The notes beneath the pieces were generated by a model. The model did no database searches. It saw only the letters and a list, made by a program, of their open reading frames with translations, and was not told where the DNA came from. This document shows, one piece after another, positions 1 through 8,315 of a stretch of 64,000 nt of DNA. How positions within the stretch are numbered: the stretch's first letter is position 1; every line of letters starts with the position of its first letter. The stretch is from Mucilaginibacter mali (GTDB lineage Bacteria > Bacteroidota > Bacteroidia > Sphingobacteriales > Sphingobacteriaceae): contig NZ_CP054139.1 of assembly GCF_013283875.1 (NCBI RefSeq), positions 3,968,001 through 4,032,000 on the forward strand, written 5' to 3'. The translations under genes and the position numbers were made by a program.

Positions 1-20
1 ATGATTGGTTAGCGCCAAAA

Positions 21-120
21 CCGCGTTAGGGATAGTAGTGGAAAGCCCACAGCCGCCGCCGGGCTGAGCGCGGGCCAGCGGCGAGGACTTGGAACGGATA
101 GCCCGGGCCGGAGGCAACGC
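21..120 (+). repeat. Dispersed extragenic element, family A (copy 1)
   Basis: GC-rich non-coding stretch with the words GATAGTAGTGGAAAGCCC and GCGAGGACTTGGAACGGATAG. Related sequence occurs at about 4468-4578 and 47065-47200 in the same orientation, and at 29728-29790 and 49022-49138 inverted. ORFs across it look spurious. The family is defined here only by eye; boundaries are approximate. Confidence 0.5.
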
Positions 121-132
121 CATCTATATTTG

Positions 133-358
133 TTCTTTTTCTTGATAAAAAGAACCAAAAATCAAGACAGCAAAAATGCTTTCTTCGCTGCACAAGGCCT
201 TTGCCCTGCAAACCGGGCAGAACCACAGGGCCGGACCTTGATGCCCCTGCTGCGCGCCCGCTTATCCATCGCTCCAGGCATCAAGCTAATGCCCTTTTCC
301 TCCCACAGGCCACCATTGTTCTGCCCGCTTTCGCCCGGAAGCTGTTTTGCTGTCCGGT
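133..358 (+). repeat. Dispersed extragenic element, family B (copy 1)
   Basis: About 225 bp starting at TTCTTGATAAAAAGAACC and ending near GCTGTTTTGCTGTC. It matches 36890-37110 in the same orientation at high similarity, and more loosely 37195-37425 in inverted orientation. The short ORFs across it are not conserved between copies, so I treat it as a non-coding repeat. Confidence 0.65.
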
Positions 359-403
359 AACGAAATCCCTCTCCTTCGGAGAGGACAAGGTGAAGCTAAA
401 AAC

Positions 404-436
404 AAAAAGCCCCGGCGATAAACTCACCGGGGCTTT
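404..436 (-). terminator. Intrinsic terminator of dnaK
   Basis: The arms AAAGCCCCGG (406-415) and CCGGGGCTTT (427-436) form a strong hairpin. Read on the minus strand it is followed by a T-rich run, about 20 bases after the dnaK stop codon. Confidence 0.8.
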
Positions 437-456
437 CATGATATATATTGATCTGC

Positions 457-2364
457 TTATTTTACTTCTTCAAAATCAACATCGGTTACGCTATCGGCGT
501 TGCCTTGCTGGCCACCACCTTGTGGACCTGCACCTGCATCAGGGCCTGGCTGCGCGCCTTCGGCCGATGCTTTGTACATATCTTCAGAAGCTGCCTGCCA
601 TGCGGCGTTCAGTTCGGTCTGGGCGCTTTCAATAGTGTCCAGATCTTTAGCTGCATAAGCGTCTTTCAGTTTTTTCAAACCGTCTTCGATAGAAGATTTT
701 TTATCGGCAGGGATCTTATCACCATACTCTTTCAGCTGTTTTTCGGTGCTGAAGATCAGGGCGTCGGCCGAGTTCAGTTTTTCAACTTTCTCTTTTTCCA
801 AACGATCTGCTTCGGCATTAGCTTCAGCTTCGTCTTTCATCTTCTTGATCTCGGCATCGGTTAAGCCCGAAGAAGCCTCGATACGGATCTTCTGCTCTTT
901 GCCGGTAGCTTTATCTTTAGCCGATACGTGCAGGATACCGTTGGCATCGATATCGAAAGTTACTTCGATCTGCGGTACGCCGCGTGGTGCCGGTGGTATA
1001 CCATCCAGGTGGAAACGGCCTATGGTACGGTTTGCCGATGCCATTGGGCGCTCGCCCTGCAAAATGTGGATCTCTACAGATGGCTGGCTGTCCGAAGCGG
1101 TAGAGAAAGTTTCCGATTTTTTGGTCGGGATGGTAGTGTTAGCTTCGATCAGTTTGGTCATTACACCACCCATGGTTTCGATACCCAAAGATAATGGGGT
1201 AACGTCTAACAGTAACACGTCTTTCACTTCGCCGGTTAATACACCACCCTGGATAGCAGCACCGATGGCTACCACCTCGTCAGGGTTTACACCTTTTGAT
1301 GGTGATTTACCGAAGAATTTCTGCACAGCTTCCTGTATAGCAGGGATACGGGTTGAACCACCTACCAGGATGATCTCGTCGATATCTGAAGTGCTGTAAC
1401 CGGCGTTTTTCAAAGCGGTTTTGCAAGGCTCAATCGTACGTTTGATCAGGCTATCGGCCAGTTGCTCAAATTTAGCACGGGTTAAGCTCTTAACTAAGTG
1501 CTTTGGCATGCCGTCAACAGCGGTAACGTATGGCAGGTTGATCTCGCTCTGGGTAGTGCTCGAAAGTTCGATCTTAGCTTTCTCAGCAGCTTCTTTTAAG
1601 CGCTGTAGTGCCATTGGGTCTTTACGCAGGTCGATGCCTTCGTCGTTCTTGAACTCGTCGGCCAGCCAGTCGATAATTACCTGGTCAAAGTCGTCGCCAC
1701 CAAGGTGAGTATCACCATCGGTTGATTTTACTTCGAAGATGCCATCACCTAATTCCAGTACAGATACGTCATGTGTACCACCACCGCAGTCGAACACAAC
1801 GATCTTCATGTCCTTGTGCGCTTTATCCAGGCCATAAGCTAAGGCAGCGGCAGTAGGCTCGTTGATGATACGTTTAACGTTTAAGCCTGCAATTTCACCG
1901 GCTTCTTTGGTAGCCTGGCGTTGCGCGTCGTTAAAGTAAGCCGGTACGGTAATAACCGCTTCGGTAACTTCCTGACCTAAGAAATCTTCGGCAGTTTTCT
2001 TCATTTTCTGAAGGATCATGGCCGAAATTTCCTGAGGGGTATATTTACGGTCGCCTATCTCTACACGTGGGGTGTTGTTGTCACCTTTAACCACTTTGTA
2101 AGGTACGCGCTCTGCTTCTTTAGTAACCTCGTTAAATTGGTTACCCATAAAGCGTTTAATTGAATAGATGGTTTTGGTTGGGTTGGTAATAGCCTGGCGT
2201 TTGGCAGGGTCGCCCACTTTACGCTCGCCATTATCTACAAAAGCCACAACAGATGGGGTTGTCCTTTTGCCCTCGCTGTTAGCAATAACTACAGGTTCGT
2301 TACCTTCCATTACTGCCACGCAGGAGTTGGTTGTTCCTAAGTCGATTCCAATGATTTTAGACAT
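457..2364 (-). CDS. dnaK: Molecular chaperone DnaK (Hsp70)
   Basis: ATP-dependent cytosolic chaperone, 635 aa, full length for the family. The N-terminal ATPase domain opens with GIDLGTTNSCVAV. The interdomain linker is seen at DVLLLDVTPLSLGIET, followed by the substrate-binding domain, a helical lid and a Gly/Gln-rich disordered stretch ending in DVDFEEVK, a typical acidic C-terminal tail. The second phosphate motif near residue 195 reads CGGGTHDVSV, where many DnaKs have LGGGTFDVSI; this may be normal for the lineage. grpE and dnaJ are not adjacent, so the gene appears monocistronic, with a terminator downstream and a possible sigma-54-like promoter upstream. Confidence 0.98.
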   Translation of the reverse strand: MSKIIGIDLGTTNSCVAVMEGNEPVVIANSEGKRTTPSVVAFVDNGERKVGDPAKRQAITNPTKTIYSIKRFMGNQFNEVTKEAERVPYKVVKGDNNTPRVEIGDRKYTPQEISAMILQKMKKTAEDFLGQEVTEAVITVPAYFNDAQRQATKEAGEIAGLNVKRIINEPTAAALAYGLDKAHKDMKIVVFDCGGGTHDVSVLELGDGIFEVKSTDGDTHLGGDDFDQVIIDWLADEFKNDEGIDLRKDPMALQRLKEAAEKAKIELSSTTQSEINLPYVTAVDGMPKHLVKSLTRAKFEQLADSLIKRTIEPCKTALKNAGYSTSDIDEIILVGGSTRIPAIQEAVQKFFGKSPSKGVNPDEVVAIGAAIQGGVLTGEVKDVLLLDVTPLSLGIETMGGVMTKLIEANTTIPTKKSETFSTASDSQPSVEIHILQGERPMASANRTIGRFHLDGIPPAPRGVPQIEVTFDIDANGILHVSAKDKATGKEQKIRIEASSGLTDAEIKKMKDEAEANAEADRLEKEKVEKLNSADALIFSTEKQLKEYGDKIPADKKSSIEDGLKKLKDAYAAKDLDTIESAQTELNAAWQAASEDMYKASAEGAQPGPDAGAGPQGGGQQGNADSVTDVDFEEVK

Positions 2365-2410
2365 ATATTGATTGATTTTTCCTTTATTAATTATATCCTT
2401 AACACTGCCA

Positions 2411-2431
2411 TTATAACAAGCCGTGTGCCAA
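2411..2431 (-). promoter_or_regulatory. Possible sigma-54-like promoter of dnaK
   Basis: On the minus strand the sequence reads TTGGCACACGGCTTGTTATAA, about 50 bases before the dnaK start. TTGGCAC-N5-TTGT is close to the sigma-54 form TGGCAC-N5-TTGC, although the -12 element has GT instead of GC. A short palindrome CAGTTTTGGCAG lies just upstream. No TAnnTTTG box was found in this 480-bp spacer. This is a pattern match only. Confidence 0.35.
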
Positions 2432-2700
2432 GACAGTTTTGGCAGAAAAAAGGGGTGTATGGCATTTTTTTGGTGACGGTTTCGTCAGGAATACGCCGGA
2501 TTGTGGTGACAGGTTGGCAGAATGACGGATGTACACATGCGTGAATGTGCAAATATGCAGATGATTGATAATAAGAAAATGACCGGTAGCAGCACATGGC
2601 GGTCGGTAGCCCCGCTATCGCTAATACTGCACAGGCGTTAGCCACAAGGCCGGTATCCGCTCTATCGGGTTTAGGTTGATCAGGCAGTGCTTTCTTTACA

Positions 2701-2731
2701 CTATAGCGATGGGTTTGATACCCATCGCTGC
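2701..2731. repeat. Small palindrome GCGATGGGTTTGATACCCATCGC
   Basis: Perfect arms GCGATGGGT and ACCCATCGC. The same palindrome, with few changes, occurs at 41199-41228, 45822-45853 and 58334-58364, twice nested inside a larger palindrome. The 120-codon ORF running through this spacer on the minus strand is judged spurious. Confidence 0.7.
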
Positions 2732-2751
2732 CGGCGAAAGTGTTTAGAAAC

Positions 2752-2780
2752 AAAAAATCCCGCCTTGCGCGGGATTTTTT
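2752..2780 (-). terminator. Terminator of the duplicated secreted-protein gene, copy 1
   Basis: Hairpin AAAAAATCCCGC / GCGGGATTTTTT, with A and T runs on both sides, so it could work in both directions. It is 66 bases after the stop codon and is duplicated at 52217-52245. Confidence 0.85.
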
Positions 2781-2846
2781 CCATTTAACTAAACTTAACT
2801 ATTTATCTGATCCTATTACTAAATTTTTCAGAGAGAGAAAGTGAGA

Positions 2847-3248
2847 TTATAACTCGAAAAGGAAGGCTTTCTGGTTATTCTCGTCGTTGTAAACATTTAC
2901 TACCCGTTTGGTTACTTCGTTGTTTGAAGTTACCTTGATGGTGTATTTACCATTTTCCAAAGCGCTTAATACATAACCTTTCAGCACATCGTTACCATTT
3001 TTGGCCTGGATATCTTTCATTACCACATTGCCTTCAGCATCGTAAATAGCTACTGATGTTTTGCTGACATCGGCCTTGTGGATGATCACGCCTACACCTT
3101 TATCCTGTGCCAGGGCGGTGAATACCACTACGTCTTTTTTAGCTGCTGCTGGTTCTGCTTTTTTTGTTGGGTTTTCGGCTGCGAAAACGGCGCTGCTTAA
3201 TAAGGCTAATACGGCTACTATGGCTGATGATTTGATTAGAGCTTTCAT
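2847..3248 (-). CDS. Small secreted Ig-like protein, copy 1
   Basis: 133 aa. A signal peptide covers about residues 1-23 (MKALIKSSAIVAVLALL...VFAAE), followed by a Lys/Ala-rich stretch and a beta-rich domain with VAIYDAEGNVV and GKYTIKVTSNNEVTKRVVNV. This resembles the Ig-fold sorting-like or DUF3244 domains of Bacteroidota, but it is not preceded by a large passenger protein. It differs from the copy at 51749-52150 by one residue (Val here, Ile there, in KAD(V/I)SKTS). Role unknown; export to the periplasm or surface is inferred. Confidence 0.85.
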   Translation of the reverse strand: MKALIKSSAIVAVLALLSSAVFAAENPTKKAEPAAAKKDVVVFTALAQDKGVGVIIHKADVSKTSVAIYDAEGNVVMKDIQAKNGNDVLKGYVLSALENGKYTIKVTSNNEVTKRVVNVYNDENNQKAFLFEL

Positions 3249-3852
3249 GATATTTTTATTTTTTAAGTGTGATTATTAATTGTTGTTCGTTTGTTTCAAT
3301 GACCAAAACAACAAAGAATATCTGGGTTGAAAATATGTAATAGACCACCTTGGGATATAACTCGACCAAACCCTCTAAATGCGCTATTTTATCAAAATGA
3401 GGCATTTATGGGTGGTTTTCGGGCTTTGATATACTAAAAGCGGGGTTTCGTCTACCAGATTTGGGGGTTGGTAGATGAATTGGTGGGTTGTATTGTTGTA
3501 AACTGGCTGCGGGAGTTTAGTATTGATTTAACCACAAAGGGCACAAAGAATGTCCTGACTGGCTGACACAAAGGGCACAGAGGTTTTAAATGTTTTGCAT
3601 TCGGACACAAAGGAAGGATTTAGAATTTAGCGGTTGTTTGAATCCCCTGAAGCGAGCGATCAAATATTATGTAATTCGAAACTAAACCCGCATATTTGCA
3701 GCATAGAAACTAATACATCTTATAAAACCTTAAAGCGACAGATCATGATGTCGATCATTGCATAACAAAAGCCTTTTACTTCAAGGCTAAAATTTCCTCC
3801 CGCATAAACCGGGAGCAGGGTTCTTATTTGTTATTCAATTTTACTGTTTCCA

Positions 3853-4386
3853 ATGTTTTTTATCGAGACTGAAAGGTTAAAGCTGATACCGCTGCCTTAT
3901 CATTTATTACAATTATCGCACACCAACCGCGCCGCGATGGAGCGTTCGCTGGGTTTAAATATTTCGGCCATGCAGGTGGACGAGCTTTTTGAGGCTGAAT
4001 ACGAGGATGCCATGATCAATTTCTGGCTGCCAAAAACGCGGGAGTACCCCGAACTATACCAATGGTACACCAACTGGGAGATCATCCTGAAAAGCGACAA
4101 CATCGCCATTGGCGGCATCGGTTTAGCCGGTTCGCCTGTTAATGGCGAAGCGGAGACCGGCTACATGATAGATAAGCAATATCATCAGCGTGGTTATGCT
4201 TCGGAAGCGTTACAAGCCATCACCAACTGGGTGTTTGGGCATGATGATGTGCATTGCCTTATCGCGCACACTTATGATGGTAATACCGCGTCGAAAAATC
4301 TGCTGACCAAAAATGGTTTCGTGCAGGTGGCCGACGAGTTTGGGTACCTTACCTATCGATTGGAGAAGCAACTACAGCCGGCATAG
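3853..4386 (+). CDS. GNAT family N-acetyltransferase (RimJ/RimL-like)
   Basis: 177 aa. It starts FFIETERLKLIPL, the usual opening of the RimJ/RimL-type GNAT family. It contains GYMIDKQYHQRGYASEAL, the acetyl-CoA binding motif A (Q-x-x-G-x-A type), and ends with NTASKNLLTKNGF, the conserved helix and strand of motif B. The substrate cannot be told from sequence; this class acetylates N-termini, amines or antibiotics. It stands alone on the plus strand, with a hairpin terminator right after the stop. Confidence 0.9.
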   Translation: MFFIETERLKLIPLPYHLLQLSHTNRAAMERSLGLNISAMQVDELFEAEYEDAMINFWLPKTREYPELYQWYTNWEIILKSDNIAIGGIGLAGSPVNGEAETGYMIDKQYHQRGYASEALQAITNWVFGHDDVHCLIAHTYDGNTASKNLLTKNGFVQVADEFGYLTYRLEKQLQPA

Positions 4387-4398
4387 CGGGTTACTGTT

Positions 4399-4433
4399 AA
4401 GACTTACGAAGTTTCAGCAACTTCGTAAGTCTT
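4399..4433 (+). terminator. Hairpin after the GNAT gene
   Basis: Perfect 15-bp arms AAGACTTACGAAGTT and AACTTCGTAAGTCTT with a 5-base loop, 12 bases after the stop, followed by a moderately T-rich run. Confidence 0.7.
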
Positions 4434-4467
4434 ATCTTTATTTCAGAAACATTCAGTTATAAACCTG

Positions 4468-4578
4468 ATAGAAATGGAAAGCCCGGAGCGCGCAAACAAC
4501 CAGAGCGGGGGAAAGCGAGGACTTGTAATGAATAGCAGGAACAAACACTAACCGGAGCACTGCAATTGCTTTTCAAAA
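4468..4578 (+). repeat. Dispersed extragenic element, family A (copy 2)
   Basis: Contains GATAGAAATGGAAAGCCCGG and GCGAGGACTTGTAATGAATAG, then AACAAACACTAACCGG and ATTGCTTTTCAAA. The first half matches 21-120; the second half matches the end of the copy at 47065-47200. Confidence 0.55.
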
Positions 4579-4697
4579 AATCATGAATTAAACCTTTCGC
4601 GCCACTTGATAAATTAACAATGCCGTTATTTAAGCTCCCACTAAAACTTATAAGAATATTTCCTATTAGATAAATAATATTTAACGTATATTTATAT

Positions 4698-5183
4698 GTG
4701 TTAAATAATAAATACATCGCTCCCCTACTTGGTTTACTCTTTTGCGTTTCGGCTACTGCAGCTGCACAAGCCTTACCTACTCAAAAGGATAAGTATGATT
4801 TTTTGCGCTGGTATCTGAAAAAATATAATATCCCCAATCTGTCCGATTCGATCCAACAACTGGAGCGGCCTAATTATAAAATAACCAATACCGAATCGTT
4901 ATCGTTTCCCGAGCGCCGGTTTACCAAAAAAGATATCGAGTACATTAAGCTACAGCTGCATCAAAAAAATATGCCCACGCGCTTAGATACTACGCTGTTG
5001 CAGGGCAATAACTGGCGCAAGCCAGGCAGCCAGGCCTATCCATATACTTATATCTCGTTGCCGGTTTTTAGTCGCAACAAGCATATTGTATTAATAAACC
5101 GCAGCAATATATGCGGGCCTAATTGCAGCGATGGTAATATTGAGGTGTATATCAGGGATAAGGACGGGAATTGGGTATGGTAG
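4698..5183 (+). CDS. Secreted hypothetical protein
   Basis: 161 aa from a GTG start; the ATG two bases earlier is in another frame and stops at once. A clear signal peptide covers about residues 1-24 (IAPLLGLLFCVSATAAAQA). The mature part is rich in Tyr, Asn and basic residues, with CGPNC near residue 138 and the end DKDGNWVW. No family recognised. The GTG start and the signal peptide are the main support that it is real. It converges on rplQ and shares a bidirectional terminator with it. Confidence 0.65.
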   Translation: MLNNKYIAPLLGLLFCVSATAAAQALPTQKDKYDFLRWYLKKYNIPNLSDSIQQLERPNYKITNTESLSFPERRFTKKDIEYIKLQLHQKNMPTRLDTTLLQGNNWRKPGSQAYPYTYISLPVFSRNKHIVLINRSNICGPNCSDGNIEVYIRDKDGNWVW

Positions 5184-5187
5184 AAAC

Positions 5188-5217
5188 AAAAAGCCCCAAC
5201 CAAATTGGTCGGGGCTT
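5188..5217 (-). terminator. Bidirectional terminator at the end of the ribosomal block
   Basis: Hairpin AAAGCCCCAACC / GGTCGGGGCTTT with short A and T runs outside. It lies between the stop codons of the convergent 161-aa gene and rplQ, so it probably ends both transcripts. Confidence 0.8.
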
Positions 5218-5244
5218 TCTATTGCTTAAAAAGCTGAATACTAA

Positions 5245-5817
5245 TTATTCGCCTTTTTCTGCGTTTTCTTCGTTAGCGGCTGGTGCTTCAGGAGCTTCTT
5301 CAACAGCTGGTGCAGCTTCTGCTACCGGCTCTTCTTTCACTTCTACAGCTTCAGCAACTGGCTCAGCTTTAACTTCGGTTGCAGCAACTTTGCCTTTGCC
5401 CGAACCACGACGGCGGGTTGATTTTTTAGCAACAGCAGCTTCACCTTTAGTGTAAACCGTGTTATAGTCTACTAACTCGATCAGGGCCATCTCGGCGTTA
5501 TCACCTAAACGGTTTTCCATTTTGATGATACGGGTGTAACCACCCGGGCGGTTAGCCACTTTTTCAGCGATCTCGCGGAACAGGATGCTTACAGCATCTT
5601 TATCCTGCAGGTAGCTAAATACGGTACGGCGTGAGTGAGTAGTATCGTTTTTAGATTTGGTGATCAAAGGCTCAACATACACACGCAGTGCTTTTGCTTT
5701 TGCCAATGTGGTGGTGATACGCTTGTGCAGTATCAGTGAGGTAGCCATGTTGCTCATCATCGCCTTGCGATGGCTGTCGGTACGGCCTAAATGGTTAACT
5801 TTTTTTCCGTGTCTCAT
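5245..5817 (-). CDS. rplQ: 50S ribosomal protein L17 with acidic C-terminal extension
   Basis: Large-subunit protein, 190 aa. The first 120 or so residues are a standard L17 (RHGKKVNHLGRTDSHRKAM at the start, GGYTRIIK in the middle). After a basic KKSTRRRGSGKGK stretch comes a tail of about 50 residues made of Glu, Ala, Val and Pro in repeated words such as KEEPVAEA. Bacterial L17 is usually 120-130 aa; long acidic tails occur in Bacteroidota. It is the last gene of the block, after rpoA. Confidence 0.97.
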   Translation of the reverse strand: MRHGKKVNHLGRTDSHRKAMMSNMATSLILHKRITTTLAKAKALRVYVEPLITKSKNDTTHSRRTVFSYLQDKDAVSILFREIAEKVANRPGGYTRIIKMENRLGDNAEMALIELVDYNTVYTKGEAAVAKKSTRRRGSGKGKVAATEVKAEPVAEAVEVKEEPVAEAAPAVEEAPEAPAANEENAEKGE

Positions 5818-5903
5818 TGTTTTGTTGTTTGTGGCACGTGCATACCGTTGGGCGGCTTTTTAGTCAAGCCCGCGGAATTACGCGATTTTAGTGATCAGTT
5901 AAT

Positions 5904-5996
5904 TAGAGGTTAGAGATTAGTCACTAAATCTAATCCTAACCCGGTTATTATAAATGAAAAGAGGTTAAAGACTATTTAACTAATCTCTAACCTCTA
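5904..5996. repeat. Word-type hairpin in the rplQ-rpoA spacer
   Basis: Perfect 18-bp arms TAGAGGTTAGAGATTAGT (5904-5921) and its complement (5979-5996), about 57 bases apart. The arms are built from near-repeats of TTAGAG. Similar hairpins with other words sit in four more spacers of this operon. Confidence 0.7.
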
Positions 5997-6007
5997 TTCA
6001 CTAATTT

Positions 6008-7000
6008 TTATTCCTCGTCTAACTTAAATTTAGACAGGTTCATACCAAAAGATAAGCCTTTTGATTTAACCAGGTCCTGGATCTCAGTCAGTGATTTTTT
6101 ACCGAAGTTGCGGAATTTCAGCATGTCGGCAACATCGTACGATACCAGGTCGGCCAGGCTGCGGATGTCGGCAGCTTTAAGGCAGTTAAGGGCACGTACC
6201 GATAGATCAAGGTCAACCAGTTCAGTTTTCAGGATCTTGCGCATGTGCAGGATCTCTTCATCAACCTCTTTGGTCTCTTCTTTAGCCTGTGCTTCCAGCA
6301 TCATGTTCTCATCGCTGAACAGCATAAAGTGCTGGATCAGGATCTTAGCTGCTTCCTTCAGCGCATCTTCAGGGTGTATCGAACCATCGGTAGCAATATC
6401 CAGTACTAATTTTTCATAGTCGGTTTTTTGCTCTACACGATAGTTTTCGATAGTGTATTTTACGTTCTTCATCGGGGTGTAGATCGAATCGATAGCGATT
6501 ACGCCTACAGCCGCGTCAGGGTTTTTATTTTCCTCGCTGGCAATGTAACCACGGCCTTTATTAACCGTTAATTCAATTTCCAGGGTAACTGATGAATCCA
6601 TGTTGCAGATCACCAGGTCGGGATTTAAAATAGTAAAGTTGTTCGAGAATTTGGTGATATCACCAGCCTTGAAGGCATCCTGGCCGTTGATAATTACAAA
6701 TATCTTTTCGGTATCGCCCGATTCGCCTGTTTTTTTCAAGCGAACTTGCTTCAGGTTCAGGATGATCTCGGTAACGTCTTCCACCACACCTTTGATGGTA
6801 GAGAACTCATGCGTAACACCTGAAAAACGAACAGAAGTGATCGCATAACCTTCAAGCGATGAAAGTAAGATACGACGTAAAGCATTACCAATAGTTACCC
6901 CGAAGCCTGGTTCTAACGGACGAAATTCAAACGTGCCCTCAAAGTCGGTCGACTTCTGCATGATAACCTTGTCTGGTTTTTGAAATGCTAATATTGCCAT
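6008..7000 (-). CDS. rpoA: DNA-directed RNA polymerase subunit alpha
   Basis: 330 aa. The N-terminal domain (about 1-230) carries FEPLEPGFG-type and GNALRRILLSSLEGYAI motifs that dimerise and hold beta/beta-prime. A linker and the C-terminal helix-hairpin-helix domain (about 255-325, LDLSVRALNCLKAADIRSLADL) follow. Normal length. It lies between rpsD and rplQ as in the usual alpha operon. Confidence 0.98.
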   Translation of the reverse strand: MAILAFQKPDKVIMQKSTDFEGTFEFRPLEPGFGVTIGNALRRILLSSLEGYAITSVRFSGVTHEFSTIKGVVEDVTEIILNLKQVRLKKTGESGDTEKIFVIINGQDAFKAGDITKFSNNFTILNPDLVICNMDSSVTLEIELTVNKGRGYIASEENKNPDAAVGVIAIDSIYTPMKNVKYTIENYRVEQKTDYEKLVLDIATDGSIHPEDALKEAAKILIQHFMLFSDENMMLEAQAKEETKEVDEEILHMRKILKTELVDLDLSVRALNCLKAADIRSLADLVSYDVADMLKFRNFGKKSLTEIQDLVKSKGLSFGMNLSKFKLDEE

Positions 7001-7041
7001 TTATATCCTTGTTAATTTGTTTGTTAATTTATTTAAACAGG

Positions 7042-7108
7042 TTTGAGATATGCAGTTAGCGACATAAGAAATTCATCATTTCCTATATCGCTAACCTCAT
7101 ATCTCAAA
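7042..7108. repeat. Word-type hairpin in the rpoA-rpsD spacer
   Basis: Imperfect 30-bp stem: TTTGAGATATGCAGTTAGCG in the left arm (7042-7071) pairs with CGCTAACCTCATATCTCAAA in the right arm (7079-7108), with a 7-base loop. The words differ from those of the other spacer hairpins. Confidence 0.65.
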
Positions 7109-7119
7109 TCTAAATTTTA

Positions 7120-7728
7120 TTATTTAGAGTACAACTCGACGATCAGGTTCTCCTTGATATTCTCAGGGATCTCATCGCGGTTAGGGTAGTTAAGCAATTT
7201 ACCTGTTAAGGCATTAGCGTCCCACTCAAACCAGTTATACTTGCTAATCCTGCGGCCAGCTACCGAAGCGGTAATAGCCTCAAGGCTCTTTGATTTTTCA
7301 CGTACCGCGATCACGTCGCCTGGCTTAACAGTGTATGAAGCAATGTTCACAACCTCACCATTAACAGTGATGTGCTTGTGGCCAACCAGCTGACGTGCGC
7401 CAGAACGGGTTGGGGCGATACCTAAACGGTATACTACGTTATCTAAACGGGCTTCTAAAAGCTTCAGCAGGTTTTCGCCGGTGATGCCTTCTTTAGCAGA
7501 AGCACGGTGAAACAGGTTCTCGAACTGACGCTCTAATACACCGTAAGTGTATTTAACCTTTTGTTTCTCTTTCAACTGAGTTGAATATTCCGACTCTTTA
7601 CCTCTCCTTTTCGATGGGCCGTGCATGCCGGGAGGATAATTTTTTCTTTCTAACGCTTTATCCGGGCCGAAGATTGGCTCACGGAATTTACGCGCGATCT
7701 TTGATTTTGGACCTGTGTATCTTGCCAT
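7120..7728 (-). CDS. rpsD: 30S ribosomal protein S4
   Basis: 202 aa, normal length. Starts MARYTGPKSKIARKFRE and carries the S4 RNA-binding domain (LEARLDNVVYRLGIAPTRSGARQLVGH). No N-terminal Cys cluster, so it is the zinc-free form. A primary 16S rRNA binder, between rpsK and rpoA. Confidence 0.98.
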   Translation of the reverse strand: MARYTGPKSKIARKFREPIFGPDKALERKNYPPGMHGPSKRRGKESEYSTQLKEKQKVKYTYGVLERQFENLFHRASAKEGITGENLLKLLEARLDNVVYRLGIAPTRSGARQLVGHKHITVNGEVVNIASYTVKPGDVIAVREKSKSLEAITASVAGRRISKYNWFEWDANALTGKLLNYPNRDEIPENIKENLIVELYSK

Positions 7729-7794
7729 TTTAGTTGTCTTTTAAAGTATCAGGCGGCCCGCAGCCACCGACTCTTAGCTTTAAAAATTAGTGAA

Positions 7795-8184
7795 TTAAAC
7801 TCTTCTGCGTTTTGCTGGACGGCAGCCGTTGTGCGGCAGCGGGGTGATGTCCTTAATGGTAGTAACCTCGATACCTGCAGTTTGCAGGGTACGGATAGCC
7901 GACTCGCGGCCTGAACCTGGACCTTTTACAAATACCTCAACCTTGCGTAAACCCAGATCGTAAGCAACTTTGCCGCAATCTGACGCTGCCTGGCCGGCCG
8001 CGTAAGGCGTGTTCTTTTTAGAACCTTTGAAGCCCATTTTACCAGCCGAAGACCATGAAATTGCCTGACCCTGGTTGTTGGTTAAAGTGATGATGATGTT
8101 GTTAAAGGTAGCGTTAATGTGTGCCTGGCCTATAGGCTCAACAACTACTATACGCTTTTTGGTTACTTTTTTAGCTTTAGCCAT
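7795..8184 (-). CDS. rpsK: 30S ribosomal protein S11
   Basis: 129 aa, normal length. Family motifs HINATFNNIIITLT, GFKGSKKNTPYAAGQAA and the basic end PHNGCRPAKRRRV are present. Part of the 30S platform near the mRNA exit. Second gene of the alpha operon, after rpsM. Confidence 0.98.
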   Translation of the reverse strand: MAKAKKVTKKRIVVVEPIGQAHINATFNNIIITLTNNQGQAISWSSAGKMGFKGSKKNTPYAAGQAASDCGKVAYDLGLRKVEVFVKGPGSGRESAIRTLQTAGIEVTTIKDITPLPHNGCRPAKRRRV

Positions 8185-8268
8185 TTTCTTTTTTACTTTT
8201 TACGTTAGGGATTTCTCGGTTATACCAACCTGGACCCGTAACTTGTTATTTTTTTTATTCCTAATGAA

Positions 8269-8301
8269 ATAGTGAGCAAAGAACTAATCACTGCTCACTA
8301 T
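8269..8301. repeat. Short hairpin in the rpsK-rpsM spacer
   Basis: 10-bp perfect arms ATAGTGAGCA and TGCTCACTAT, overlapped by the direct words ACTAATCACT and CACTAATCACT. It belongs to the same class of word-built spacer hairpins but is smaller. Confidence 0.5.
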
Positions 8302-8315
8302 CCACTAATCACTTA

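Larger units (their letters stand above)
2745..3617 (-). repeat. 873-bp duplicated segment, copy 1 (inverted partner at 51380-52252)
   Basis: Compared by eye with 51380-52252 read in reverse, the two 873-bp segments line up with no visible indel and only a handful of substitutions. Each holds one complete gene, its terminator and about 370 bp of upstream DNA. The upstream part contains the direct repeat CACAAAGGGCACA. I see no terminal inverted repeats, target duplication or transposase. Confidence 0.92.

Noticed and set aside
201..635. Plus-strand ORFs at the left edge
   Set aside because: They cover the family B repeat and then the antisense of dnaK; not conserved in the second repeat copy.
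2391..2753. 120-codon minus-strand ORF upstream of dnaK
   Set aside because: Runs through the dispersed GCGATGGG palindrome and the dnaK promoter region; composition is not protein-like.
2745..3617. Duplicated segment as a transposon
   Set aside because: No transposase, terminal inverted repeats or target duplication are visible at either copy; kept only as a duplication.
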